A DNA stretch of 64,000 bases from Aeromicrobium panaciterrae (GTDB lineage: Bacteria > Actinomycetota > Actinomycetes > Propionibacteriales > Nocardioidaceae). Shown here one piece after another: positions 35,297 to 43,233 of the stretch. The notes under the pieces are model-generated. The model was given only the letters and a program-made list of their open reading frames with translations. It was not told the DNA's origin and made no database searches. The stretch spans positions 744,001 to 808,000 of the forward strand of contig NZ_JAVDWH010000001.1 of NCBI RefSeq assembly GCF_031457275.1, read 5' to 3'. Numbering within the stretch: the first letter of the stretch is position 1; each line of letters opens with the position of its first letter. Position numbers and translations under genes: made by a program.

Positions 35297-37090
35297 ATGA
35301 GCCAGTCGGCCTATCGATCGCGGAAGCACCGTCCGTGGTACCGCAAGATCACCCGCGCACACTTCGGTTGGGCGTTCGCCGGTCTTCTGACGGCGGTGCT
35401 CATCCTCTTCGGATGGCAGGCTGCGCGCGCGAGTTCGGCGTTGAGGCTTGCTGCCAACCAGGCGCAGGTCCTGCAGAACCAGATCATTGCGGGCGATGAC
35501 GTGGCAGCCAAGACGACGATGGCCGCACTCGCCGACTCAGCTGACCGTGCCAAGAGCTCAACCGACGGAGTTCTCTGGCGGCTGGGTGCCAAGGTCCCGT
35601 TCTTCGGCAAGAACGTGTCCGCGGTGCAGGACGTGTCTGTCGCGATCGACACCATCGCCCGGGAGGCTCTCCCGCCCGTCGTCGATCTGTCCTCAAAGAT
35701 CAACCTCAACACCTACAGCCCGCATGACGGCAAAGTCGACATCAACGCCATCGAGGAGATCGGGCCGTCGGTCTCGGACGCATCTGACGCTATCGCCAAA
35801 GCCAACAAGCAGATTCGTGACATCAACGCCGGCTCCCTGCTTGTCCCGCTGCGCGGACCGGTCTCGTCCATCCAGGCCAAAGTTGGCGAGGCCCGAAACG
35901 CATCCAAGTCGGCGACCCTCGCGGCTCGCCTGCTTCCGTCGATGCTCGGCAAGGATGAGACCCGCCGCTACCTCCTGCTGATCCAGAGCAACGCGGAGAT
36001 CCGTGCGACGGGCGGCATTGCTGGCTCGTACGCGATCCTCACCGCCAAGCAGGGCAAGCTGTCGATGGGATTCCAGGGAGCCATCCAGGATCTACTCCCG
36101 TTTGAGGAGCCTGTTGTCCCGATGACCGAGGACGAGAAGGACGTGTTCTCGTCTGCGCTGGTGACCGACCTCCGCAACGCCAACCTCACTCCTGACTTTC
36201 CTCGTACGGCACAGATCACCCGCGCGATGGTCAAGAAGGGTCTCAACAAGAACGTCGACGGAGTCATCTCTGTCGACCCGGTCGCAATGAGCTTCATCCT
36301 TGCGGGCACCGGCCCGGTCAAGCTCAAGAACGGCGCGGCCCTGACGCCCGAGAATGCCGTCGAGGTGCTGCTCAACGCGATCTATCGCTTCTACCCAGAC
36401 TCCACGCGGCAGAATGACACGTTCGAATATGCCGCGCGCAAGGTCTTCAATGTCGTGAAGTCAGGTCGCGGTGAGTCGCGGCTGGTGATCTCCGGAATGG
36501 TGAAGGGCGCGAGCGAGAACCGGATCATGGTGTGGTCGTCGCACAAGGATGAGCAGCGCTTGATCGCTCCATCTGACCTGTCAGGCGCGTTCCTCGGCGA
36601 TGACGGCAAGACGCCGCGCGTTGGCCTCTACTTCAGCGACGCCGCTGCAACGAAGATGGAGTACTACCTCAACTACTCGACGAGGGTCACGGCCACCAAG
36701 TGCCTCGAAGACAATATTCAGGAACTCACGTCGACCACCCAGGTCACCTCAAACGCGCCGTCCGATGCCAAGGATCTCCCTGAGTCAGTCACCGGAAACG
36801 GTTCGGCGACTCCCAAGGGCACGATGAGCCTGAACCTTCGTTTCTACTCACCGTTCGGCGGCGGGTTTACCGAGGTTCGGGTCAACAACAAGAAGCAGAC
36901 GGTCTACGGCGACACATTCAAGGGTCGCAACGTCACCCGCGTAACGCTTCAGGTCAAGCCTGGCGAAACCATCTCGGTGACCACCGCAATGATCTCCGGG
37001 CCCAATCAACCGGGCGACGTCATCTTCTCGACCACCCCGGGAATCGTGAGTGCTCGCAACGACGTTGTGACGCCGTCCGCTTGCAAGTAG
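35297..37090 (+). CDS. DUF4012 domain-containing membrane protein
   Basis: This 597-residue protein has a basic cytoplasmic N-terminus, one membrane helix at about residues 25-46 and a large extracytoplasmic DUF4012 domain (recognisable in SNAEIRATGGIAGSYAIL and LTPDFPRTAQ). DUF4012 proteins are common in actinobacterial polysaccharide loci, often with LytR-CpsA-Psr genes, but have no assigned activity. The ATG at 35297 is chosen because GGAG precedes it and the residues upstream overlap the terminator. It ends one base before a convergent LytR-CpsA-Psr gene. Confidence 0.88.
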   Translation: MSQSAYRSRKHRPWYRKITRAHFGWAFAGLLTAVLILFGWQAARASSALRLAANQAQVLQNQIIAGDDVAAKTTMAALADSADRAKSSTDGVLWRLGAKVPFFGKNVSAVQDVSVAIDTIAREALPPVVDLSSKINLNTYSPHDGKVDINAIEEIGPSVSDASDAIAKANKQIRDINAGSLLVPLRGPVSSIQAKVGEARNASKSATLAARLLPSMLGKDETRRYLLLIQSNAEIRATGGIAGSYAILTAKQGKLSMGFQGAIQDLLPFEEPVVPMTEDEKDVFSSALVTDLRNANLTPDFPRTAQITRAMVKKGLNKNVDGVISVDPVAMSFILAGTGPVKLKNGAALTPENAVEVLLNAIYRFYPDSTRQNDTFEYAARKVFNVVKSGRGESRLVISGMVKGASENRIMVWSSHKDEQRLIAPSDLSGAFLGDDGKTPRVGLYFSDAAATKMEYYLNYSTRVTATKCLEDNIQELTSTTQVTSNAPSDAKDLPESVTGNGSATPKGTMSLNLRFYSPFGGGFTEVRVNNKKQTVYGDTFKGRNVTRVTLQVKPGETISVTTAMISGPNQPGDVIFSTTPGIVSARNDVVTPSACK

Positions 37091-37091
37091 G

Positions 37092-38159
37092 TCAGTCGAC
37101 TTCGGTCGGTGAGCCCAGCAGCAGGTCTGGGTTGCTGTCGACGAATGCCCCGACTGTGTCATCGCGCATCGCTTGGAACAGCTGGTCGCTGAGCTCGTAG
37201 TCGACGTTGACGATGCTGCCGGCGACTGGGTCGGTGCCCGTGCCGTTGGTGGGGATCGTCATGAACGTGACGTCATTGGCGCGCGTGCTGCGCATCGAGA
37301 TGGCCAGTGATCGGATGCTGGAGTTGGACCAGTCCTCGTCTACGGCGATGTTGTTGGTGATCGCGCTGAGAGTGCTGCGGAGCTTGAGCGGGTTGGTCAG
37401 GGTGCCGCGATCCAGGATTGCGATCATCATCGAGCGCAGGAAGTTCTGCTGACGCTTGACGCGACCGAAGTCGCCGCCGGGAACGCTGTAGCGCTCGCGT
37501 ACGTAGTTCAACGCCTCCTTGCCGTTGAGCTCGCGGGTGCCCTCCGAGGCGGTGGTGATCTTGACTCCGCCAAGTGCGTTGGTGATGTCTTCGAAGCCGT
37601 CCCAGTCGACCATCGCGAGGTGGTCGATGCGAAGGCCCGTGAGGTTCTCGACGGTCGAGATGGCGCCCGAGGGACCATAGAGCGAGAGTGCGGCGTTGAT
37701 CTTGGTGTTCTCACGCTGGCGACCGGTGTCATCGAAGACGGGGACGTAGCTGTCGCGAGGGATCGACGCGATGTACGTGGTCTTCCGATCGGCACTGATG
37801 TGCACGAGCATCGTGGCATCGCTGCGGTACTTGCCAGTCGGCCATTTGCCGGAGGCTGCGTCCTCGAGGATCGAGTTGCCACCGGGATTGCGCTCCGAGC
37901 CCGCATCGGCGCCGAGCAGAAGGATATTGAGTGCTTCGCTGTCGTCCGGCGCGGGCCGTACGGACTCGTTGAGCGTCACTGGGACGCGTTCGATGTTGGT
38001 GAGGCTGTGGTTGAGCATGTACGCGAAGACGCCTACCGCAAGGGCCAGCACGGTGATGAGGGCGAGGAATGCCGTCAGCCAGCTGTGACGCCGGAAGAAC
38101 CCACGACTGTCCTCGGCGCCGTCGACGGCCTCATCGGCTCCAGCGGTGTGTTCGCCCAT
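37092..38159 (-). CDS. LytR-CpsA-Psr family ligase
   Basis: This 355-residue protein has a membrane helix at about residues 29-50 and an extracellular LCP domain (LNILLLGADAG, YIASIPRDSYVPV, DHLAMVDWDGFEDI, NYVRERYSVPGGDFGRVKRQQ). LCP enzymes transfer polyprenyl-phosphate-linked glycopolymers onto peptidoglycan. The Arg-rich substrate-binding segments (IPRDS, RVKRQQ) are intact. AGGAG lies about eight bases before the ATG. It forms a pair with the related gene just upstream and probably ligates the polymer of a neighbouring cluster. Confidence 0.93.
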   Translation of the reverse strand: MGEHTAGADEAVDGAEDSRGFFRRHSWLTAFLALITVLALAVGVFAYMLNHSLTNIERVPVTLNESVRPAPDDSEALNILLLGADAGSERNPGGNSILEDAASGKWPTGKYRSDATMLVHISADRKTTYIASIPRDSYVPVFDDTGRQRENTKINAALSLYGPSGAISTVENLTGLRIDHLAMVDWDGFEDITNALGGVKITTASEGTRELNGKEALNYVRERYSVPGGDFGRVKRQQNFLRSMMIAILDRGTLTNPLKLRSTLSAITNNIAVDEDWSNSSIRSLAISMRSTRANDVTFMTIPTNGTGTDPVAGSIVNVDYELSDQLFQAMRDDTVGAFVDSNPDLLLGSPTEVD

Positions 38160-38197
38160 CAGCGGGTCTCCTGGTGTCTGGGTTGTCTGGATTCAAC

Positions 38198-38225
38198 GAC
38201 TGCGGAACGGTGAGGCTCCGCAGTC
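38198..38225 (-). terminator. Hairpin at the end of the upstream LCP gene
   Basis: A perfect 9-bp stem GACTGCGGA/TCCGCAGTC with a ten-base loop overlaps the stop codon of the 38224-39339 gene. No T-run follows, so termination is likely partial. Confidence 0.55.
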
Positions 38226-39339
38226 ACCTGACTTCATCGGGGGCCGGCAGGACATCGTCAGGATTGGCCTTGATGTAGGCCGAGACCGAGTCCTTCCGCA
38301 GGGCATCCCATAGCTGCAGCGCCTTCTGCTCATTGAGCCGCACGATGCTGCCATAGACCGCGATCGTTTCGGTACCGGCGATGGGGGCGGTGAGGAACCT
38401 GACGTCCTTGGCCTCGGTGCCGCGCAGGGAGAGCGCGAGGCCGCGCATGTCGCCGGCCGACCATTCGGCATCGACCGTGAGGTTCTCGGTGAGTGCGCTG
38501 ACGGTGTTGATGAGCTTGACCGGGTTGGTCATCGTCCCCTTGTCGAGGATCTTCTTCATCAGTGCGCGCAGGAAGTTCTGCTGGCGAGCGATGCGATCGA
38601 AGTCGCCGCGGAGAAGGCCATAGCGCGTACGGACGTAGGCGAGAGCCAGCTTGCCTTCGAGGACCTGCGGTCCGGCTTCCCATTGGATCTTCTGCTTGGG
38701 ATCGTAGAAGGCCTTCGGGATCGTGACGGGGACGCCGCCAACTGCCGATGAGAGCTCGCGGAAGCCAGCCCAGTCGATGATCGCCAGGTGCTCCATACGG
38801 AGGTTGGTCAGGTGCTCGATCGTCGAGATCGCACCGAGGGGTCCGAACTCGGAGAACGCCGCGTTGATCTTGCCCTGGTGCTGCGGGCGACCGTCGGCGT
38901 CGTAGATCGTCGTGAACGTGTCACGAGGGATCGAGGTCAGGTAGACGTGCTTTCGATTGGACGAGATGTGCACGATCATCAGGGTGTCGCTGCGGTACTT
39001 GCCGATGGGCCATTCGTCGGCCTTGGCGTCCTCACCGATCGAGGTGCCCGACGGCTGTCCCGAGATCTTCTTGCCCTTGTCTGAACCCAGCAGCAGGATG
39101 TTGAGCGACTTGCCCTTGTCTGGGTCAGGACGGTTGGTGTCCTTGGAGCTCGGCAACTTGGAGACGTTGTTGAGCTTGGAGTTGAGCATGTAAGCGTAAG
39201 AAGCGCCGCCCACGATGGGGACGACGATCAGGAGCGTGAAGAGCGTGATCAACAGCTTGCGATGACGCCGTCGGAACGGTTGGCCGCCAGCACGACGCTT
39301 GCCAGCCTCGCCGTAGCGACGCTCTCGTCTGCTAGCCAT
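38224..39339 (-). CDS. LytR-CpsA-Psr family ligase
   Basis: This 371-residue paralogue of the neighbouring LCP protein has a basic cytoplasmic N-terminus (SRRERRYGEAGKRRAGG), a membrane helix at about residues 30-50 and an LCP domain with LNILLLGSDKG, YLTSIPRDTFTTI, EHLAIIDWAGFREL and YVRTRYGLLRGDFDRIARQQ. The ATG at 39339 is preferred because AGGAG sits four bases upstream; the adjacent ATG at 39342 is too close. Two LCP genes in tandem suggest ligation of two polymers or redundancy. Confidence 0.93.
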   Translation of the reverse strand: MASRRERRYGEAGKRRAGGQPFRRRHRKLLITLFTLLIVVPIVGGASYAYMLNSKLNNVSKLPSSKDTNRPDPDKGKSLNILLLGSDKGKKISGQPSGTSIGEDAKADEWPIGKYRSDTLMIVHISSNRKHVYLTSIPRDTFTTIYDADGRPQHQGKINAAFSEFGPLGAISTIEHLTNLRMEHLAIIDWAGFRELSSAVGGVPVTIPKAFYDPKQKIQWEAGPQVLEGKLALAYVRTRYGLLRGDFDRIARQQNFLRALMKKILDKGTMTNPVKLINTVSALTENLTVDAEWSAGDMRGLALSLRGTEAKDVRFLTAPIAGTETIAVYGSIVRLNEQKALQLWDALRKDSVSAYIKANPDDVLPAPDEVR

Positions 39340-39421
39340 CATGCTCCTGTTCCAGGGGGTATCCCGACTATTCTGCCGGGTCATCGCAAGTCCGACCAAT
39401 CGTGCCCACCCAGATGGCCGA

Positions 39422-39427
39422 TAGAAT
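39422..39427 (+). promoter_or_regulatory. -10 element of nitrobindin-like gene (leaderless)
   Basis: TAGAAT lies seven bases before the ATG at 39435 and decides that start over upstream ATG/GTG codons. Confidence 0.6.
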
Positions 39428-39434
39428 CGAACTC

Positions 39435-39929
39435 ATGCCGTTCGAGATTCCGTCTGACCTCCACCCCGACCTCATGCCGATGGCGTGGTTGCTCGGTCCG
39501 TGGCACGGCAACGGGCAGGGCGAGTACCCCACGATCAAGCCGTTCTCGTTCGAGCAGGACGTCGTGTTTGCCCACGACACCAGGCCTTTTCTGCACTACT
39601 TCAGCCGCACCTGGATCACCGACGAAGCTGGGGAGCGCGTACGCCCTGGAGCCCTCGAGACTGGCTTCCTCCGCCCAGTTGGTGAGGGTCAGGTTGAGTT
39701 CGTCCTCGCGCACGCCACTGGCTTCGCTGAGATTTGGTACGGCACGATCGACGGCGCCCGTCTCACGCTTTCGACCGACGTCGTCGCGCGTACGTCGACC
39801 GCCAAGGATTACACCGCGGGCCAGCGTATGTACGGGCTCGTCGAGGGTGACTTGATGTACGCCTACGACATGGCTGCTGAGGGACAAGAGATGCAGTCCC
39901 ACCTTTGGGGACGGTTGCAGCGTGTCTGA
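39435..39929 (+). CDS. Nitrobindin-like heme-binding beta-barrel protein (FABP-like)
   Basis: This 164-residue cytoplasmic protein of the DUF1794/nitrobindin family has the family opening MAWLLGPWHGNGQGEYPTI, a ten-stranded barrel pattern, and a C-terminal MQSHLWGRLQRV segment with the His expected to ligate heme. Such proteins bind ferric heme and may handle NO or peroxynitrite. It overlaps the ygfZ gene by eight bases, so it is a housekeeping insertion between polysaccharide genes rather than part of the pathway. Confidence 0.87.
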   Translation: MPFEIPSDLHPDLMPMAWLLGPWHGNGQGEYPTIKPFSFEQDVVFAHDTRPFLHYFSRTWITDEAGERVRPGALETGFLRPVGEGQVEFVLAHATGFAEIWYGTIDGARLTLSTDVVARTSTAKDYTAGQRMYGLVEGDLMYAYDMAAEGQEMQSHLWGRLQRV

Positions 39930-40860
39930 CGCAAGCCCACTCCTGTCGTTGCCCGGTGCAGTCGGCGGAAACGCGCCTGACAACCTCGTGGCCGCGCACT
40001 ACGGGTCCATTGCGGGGGAGCAGCGTCGCCTGATCGAAGGCGGCACGTTCGTCGACCTCTCGCACCGTGACGTCGTCACGGTCACCGGCCCCGACCGGCT
40101 GACCTGGCTCCACTCCCTGACGACGCAGTACCTCGAAGGTCTGGAGCCCGGCGTACACGCTGAAGTGCTGCTGCTGTCGCCGCAGGGGCGTATCGAGCAC
40201 GGCTTCTCCGGCGTCGACGATGGCGAGACGTTCTGGGCGCACACCGAGCCGGGCGCGGGAGCTGCTCTCGTGGCCTTCCTCGATCGGATGCGCTTCATGA
40301 TGCGCGTTGAGGTGGCGCTGGCCACGGCTGAGTGGGCGGTCATCGGCCTCCCGCAGCTCGATTGGAAGATCGTGCCTCGAGCGGACTTGAACACTCTTCC
40401 CTCCGAGCTGGGCGACCCAGTCGGACTCTGGGCCTGGGAGGCGCTGCGCATCGAGGCAGGGCTGCCTCGTGTCGGCATGGACACCGACGAGCTGACGATC
40501 CCCAACGAAGCCGGCCTGCTGAACATCGCGGTGCACCTCGACAAGGGTTGCTACCGCGGCCAGGAGACCGTCGCTCGAGTGCACACGCTGGGGCGACCGC
40601 CTCGGCGGCTGGTGCGACTGCACCTCGACGGCTCGGTCAACCATCTGCCGCCCGTCGGCTCAGATGTCACGCTGGACGGCGTACGCGTGGGCTCCATCGG
40701 CTCAACTGCGCGCCACCATGAGCTCGGCCCGATCGCGCTGGCGTTGGTCAAACGCAATGTCGATCCCGCAGCCGAATTGCTCGTCGACGGTGTTGCCGCT
40801 GGTCAAGAGTTGATTGTCGACCCGGAGGCCGGGTTGCACGTACGACCGGTACTACGTTGA
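39922..40860 (+). CDS. ygfZ: Folate-binding protein YgfZ
   Basis: This 312-residue protein of the GcvT-related YgfZ/COG0354 family acts with folate in Fe-S cluster enzyme maintenance. The diagnostic K-G-C-Y-x-G-Q-E motif is present (DKGCYRGQETVARVHT), as is the N-terminal segment DLSHRDVVTVTGPDRLTWLHSL. The GTG start overlaps the nitrobindin-like stop, and the gene is followed directly by the tyrosine phosphatase, whose TTG start overlaps its stop. Confidence 0.92.
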   Translation: MSDASPLLSLPGAVGGNAPDNLVAAHYGSIAGEQRRLIEGGTFVDLSHRDVVTVTGPDRLTWLHSLTTQYLEGLEPGVHAEVLLLSPQGRIEHGFSGVDDGETFWAHTEPGAGAALVAFLDRMRFMMRVEVALATAEWAVIGLPQLDWKIVPRADLNTLPSELGDPVGLWAWEALRIEAGLPRVGMDTDELTIPNEAGLLNIAVHLDKGCYRGQETVARVHTLGRPPRRLVRLHLDGSVNHLPPVGSDVTLDGVRVGSIGSTARHHELGPIALALVKRNVDPAAELLVDGVAAGQELIVDPEAGLHVRPVLR

Positions 40861-41399
40861 CGGGCCATCGGCGTTTCGCGATCCTTGCCATTTGCACCGC
40901 CAACATCTGCCGTTCCCCCATGATCGAGGTGCTGCTGCGCGCAGAGCTCGATCCCAAACTGTTCGAAGTCGCGAGTGCGGGCGTTCAAGGTTGGGACCGC
41001 CAGCCAATGGACGCGATGGCTGCAATGGAGCTCATGCGATTCGGTCACTCGCCGGGCAAGTTCAGGTCGCATGCGATCGACTCCTACCTTGTCGACTCTG
41101 CGGATCTGATCCTCACTGCGACCAAGGCGCACCGCTCAGAGGTGCTCGCACTCAACCCGCGTGCCCTGCGGCGTACGTTCACGCTGGTTGAGTTCGCTGC
41201 GCTGTGCGAAAAGGTCGAAGGGGCCTACCCGACCGAACTCGTTGCCGAGGCGGCACGTCAGCGCAGCCTGGCGCCAGCCGACATCGACATCGGTGACCCC
41301 TATCGCCGGAGCCCTGAAGTACATCGCAAGACGGCCGATCAGATTGCCGGGGCCGCGCATACTGTCGGCTCACGCCTCAACACGCTCGCCCATATCTGA
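40857..41399 (+). CDS. Low-molecular-weight protein-tyrosine phosphatase (Wzb-like)
   Basis: This 180-residue cytoplasmic phosphatase has the P-loop CTANICRSPM at residues 13-22, matching C-x5-R-S of the LMW-PTP family, and a later DIGDPYRRS segment supplying the general acid Asp. Such enzymes dephosphorylate the tyrosine tail of BY-kinases. It ends immediately next to the convergent kinase gene at 41400, its likely partner. The TTG start overlaps the ygfZ stop and is the only start close to the P-loop. Confidence 0.9.
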   Translation: MTGHRRFAILAICTANICRSPMIEVLLRAELDPKLFEVASAGVQGWDRQPMDAMAAMELMRFGHSPGKFRSHAIDSYLVDSADLILTATKAHRSEVLALNPRALRRTFTLVEFAALCEKVEGAYPTELVAEAARQRSLAPADIDIGDPYRRSPEVHRKTADQIAGAAHTVGSRLNTLAHI

Positions 41400-42812
41400 T
41401 CAACTTCGGCGTGCGCCCCTGCGCTGTCCGCCGGTTGCCGTCTTGGAGAAGTACTCCGGGCCATAGCCATAGCCGTATCCATAGCCGTAGCGGCTCAGCT
41501 CGCGCGCCGGGCTCATGCTGAGCACAGTGCCCAGAAGTCTGGCGCCGACGGCCTGCAGGCGTTCGGTGGCTGTTCGCACTTGTTCGCGACCGGTGGAGCC
41601 GTGTCGTACGACAAGGATCGCGCCATCGGAGATCGATGCCAGCAGCGATGCATCCGTGACGGGAAGCAGCGGCGGCGCATCGATCAGCACGACCTCGTAG
41701 CGGTGGCGCAGCTCGGCGACGAGGGCCGTCATGGCCTTGGTCTGGAGGATCTCCGAAGGGTTGGGAGGCAACGCACCGCTCGTGAGGACATCCAGGCCCG
41801 GCGTTCCGGCCTGCTGCAGAGCGGCATCAAGCGCAACGCGACCGACCAGAACAGTGGTAAGTCCGACGGACTTCTCGATGCCGAGGTATTCGCTGACACG
41901 TGGACGACGCAGGTCGCCCTCGACCAGCACGACTCGAGTTCCGGTCTGCGCGAGTGCGATCGCAAGGTTGCAGGCCGTGGTGGACTTGCCCTCGCCAGCC
42001 AGGGAGCTCGTGATGGTGATGACCTTGTGGTCGCGATCCACGTCGAGGAACTGAAGGTTGGTGCGCAGGATGCGTACCGCCTCGAACCGCGGGTGGTGCG
42101 TGCCGAGGGATGTGATCAGCGGCGTGCTCGCTGCGGCCCTGTCGTAGGCCATTGCTCCGAGTACGGGTGCTCCGGCGAGCTCCTCGAGCTCTGTGGGTGT
42201 CCGGACACTTCGATCGGCGAGCTCACGCCAGGTGGCGAACAGCAGGCCAGCCAGCAAGCCGAGGCCTGCGCCGATCGCGAGCCACATCGGGCGCGACGGA
42301 TAGAACGCGGACGATGGCGTCGCTGCGTCTTCGACAACGCTGGCGGTCAGCGCTGTGCTGGTGGTGGCACCGTTCTCGTCGCCGGCGCCTTCATTGGCGG
42401 CGTTGGCAGCCTGGTTGTCTTCGAGCCAGCTGACGAACTGCTCAGCCGACTCCTGAGCAATACGGGCGGCGGTCTGTGAGTTGGAGTCCTCAGCCGTCAC
42501 ACGCAGAACAGAGGTGTTCTTCAGGACTCTGGCGTGGAGGCGACGATCCGTTGCAGCAACGCTGTCGGAGAGGCCGAGGCTCTTGACGACGCGGCCCGCG
42601 ATCGTACGGCCGCCCAGGACGTGTCCGTAGGACGCAACCGTCCGTGAGTCCACAGCATGGGTGCTCTCGGCTGGAGGTGGCGCGATGAGCACATCAGCGT
42701 GCGCGGAATAGCGCTGTGTCGCCGTCGACAGCAATCCCACAGCGACGGCAATTCCGAGAAGAGTGAGCACGACGATGGAGGGCCAGCGTCGGCCGAGCTG
42801 ATGGGGCGACAC
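41400..42812 (-). CDS. Polysaccharide co-polymerase and BY-type tyrosine autokinase
   Basis: This 470-residue second Wzz-Wzc fusion has membrane helices near residues 13-33 and about 170-190, Walker A in SSLAGEGKSTTACN, Walker A' in VVLVEGDLRRPRV and Walker B in VVLIDAPPLLP. The C-terminus carries a tyrosine cluster YGYGYGYGYGPEYF as the phosphorylation site. The GTG at 42812 is chosen because GGAG lies five bases upstream, while the ATG at 42863 has no ribosome-binding site. It is paired with the phosphatase at 40857 and differs from the 14.4-kb kinase in lacking the long charged tail. Confidence 0.93.
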   Translation of the reverse strand: MSPHQLGRRWPSIVVLTLLGIAVAVGLLSTATQRYSAHADVLIAPPPAESTHAVDSRTVASYGHVLGGRTIAGRVVKSLGLSDSVAATDRRLHARVLKNTSVLRVTAEDSNSQTAARIAQESAEQFVSWLEDNQAANAANEGAGDENGATTSTALTASVVEDAATPSSAFYPSRPMWLAIGAGLGLLAGLLFATWRELADRSVRTPTELEELAGAPVLGAMAYDRAAASTPLITSLGTHHPRFEAVRILRTNLQFLDVDRDHKVITITSSLAGEGKSTTACNLAIALAQTGTRVVLVEGDLRRPRVSEYLGIEKSVGLTTVLVGRVALDAALQQAGTPGLDVLTSGALPPNPSEILQTKAMTALVAELRHRYEVVLIDAPPLLPVTDASLLASISDGAILVVRHGSTGREQVRTATERLQAVGARLLGTVLSMSPARELSRYGYGYGYGYGPEYFSKTATGGQRRGARRS

Positions 42813-42987
42813 TGCGTCTCCTTCGCGGTTCGACGTCTTCGGAACGGCACGAGCATGCCACATGAATGCCGCTCAAATTGCCGGTTCACGGAGAGACATC
42901 GCGTAACTCTGGTCCCACACGCTCGTTTCACCTTTACACCAGCAAACTCTGCGTGAACTTTTGCAGTCAACTTTGGAGAGATGGTGC

Positions 42988-43233
42988 ATGGACTACACAC
43001 CAATCGGAGTCGGTCGCGTTCTTGCCGCCTTTGCCCTCACCATCGTTGTTGCTGTGCTGCCCGTGGCGGCAGTGCTGATCAGCCACTCCCCCGCGACAAT
43101 TAGCGGGCCCGACGGCTACGGTGGGTGGGTGCTCGGGTTGGGCAGCGTCGCCATGGCGGCCGCTCTCTTTGGTCTCTCTCGGCTTGCAGTCGCCACCAAG
43201 CGACGTAGCGTCGGGCGGCCTTCCCAGGCGTGA
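42988..43233 (+). CDS. Small two-helix membrane protein
   Basis: This 81-residue protein has two predicted membrane helices (about 8-30 and 44-66), a short external loop (SPATISGPDGYGGW) and a basic C-terminal tail. GGAGAG seven bases upstream supports the ATG at 42988. It overlaps the phosphoglycosyltransferase start by four bases (GTGA) and may be a partner of that enzyme. I do not recognise the family. Confidence 0.7.
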   Translation: MDYTPIGVGRVLAAFALTIVVAVLPVAAVLISHSPATISGPDGYGGWVLGLGSVAMAAALFGLSRLAVATKRRSVGRPSQA

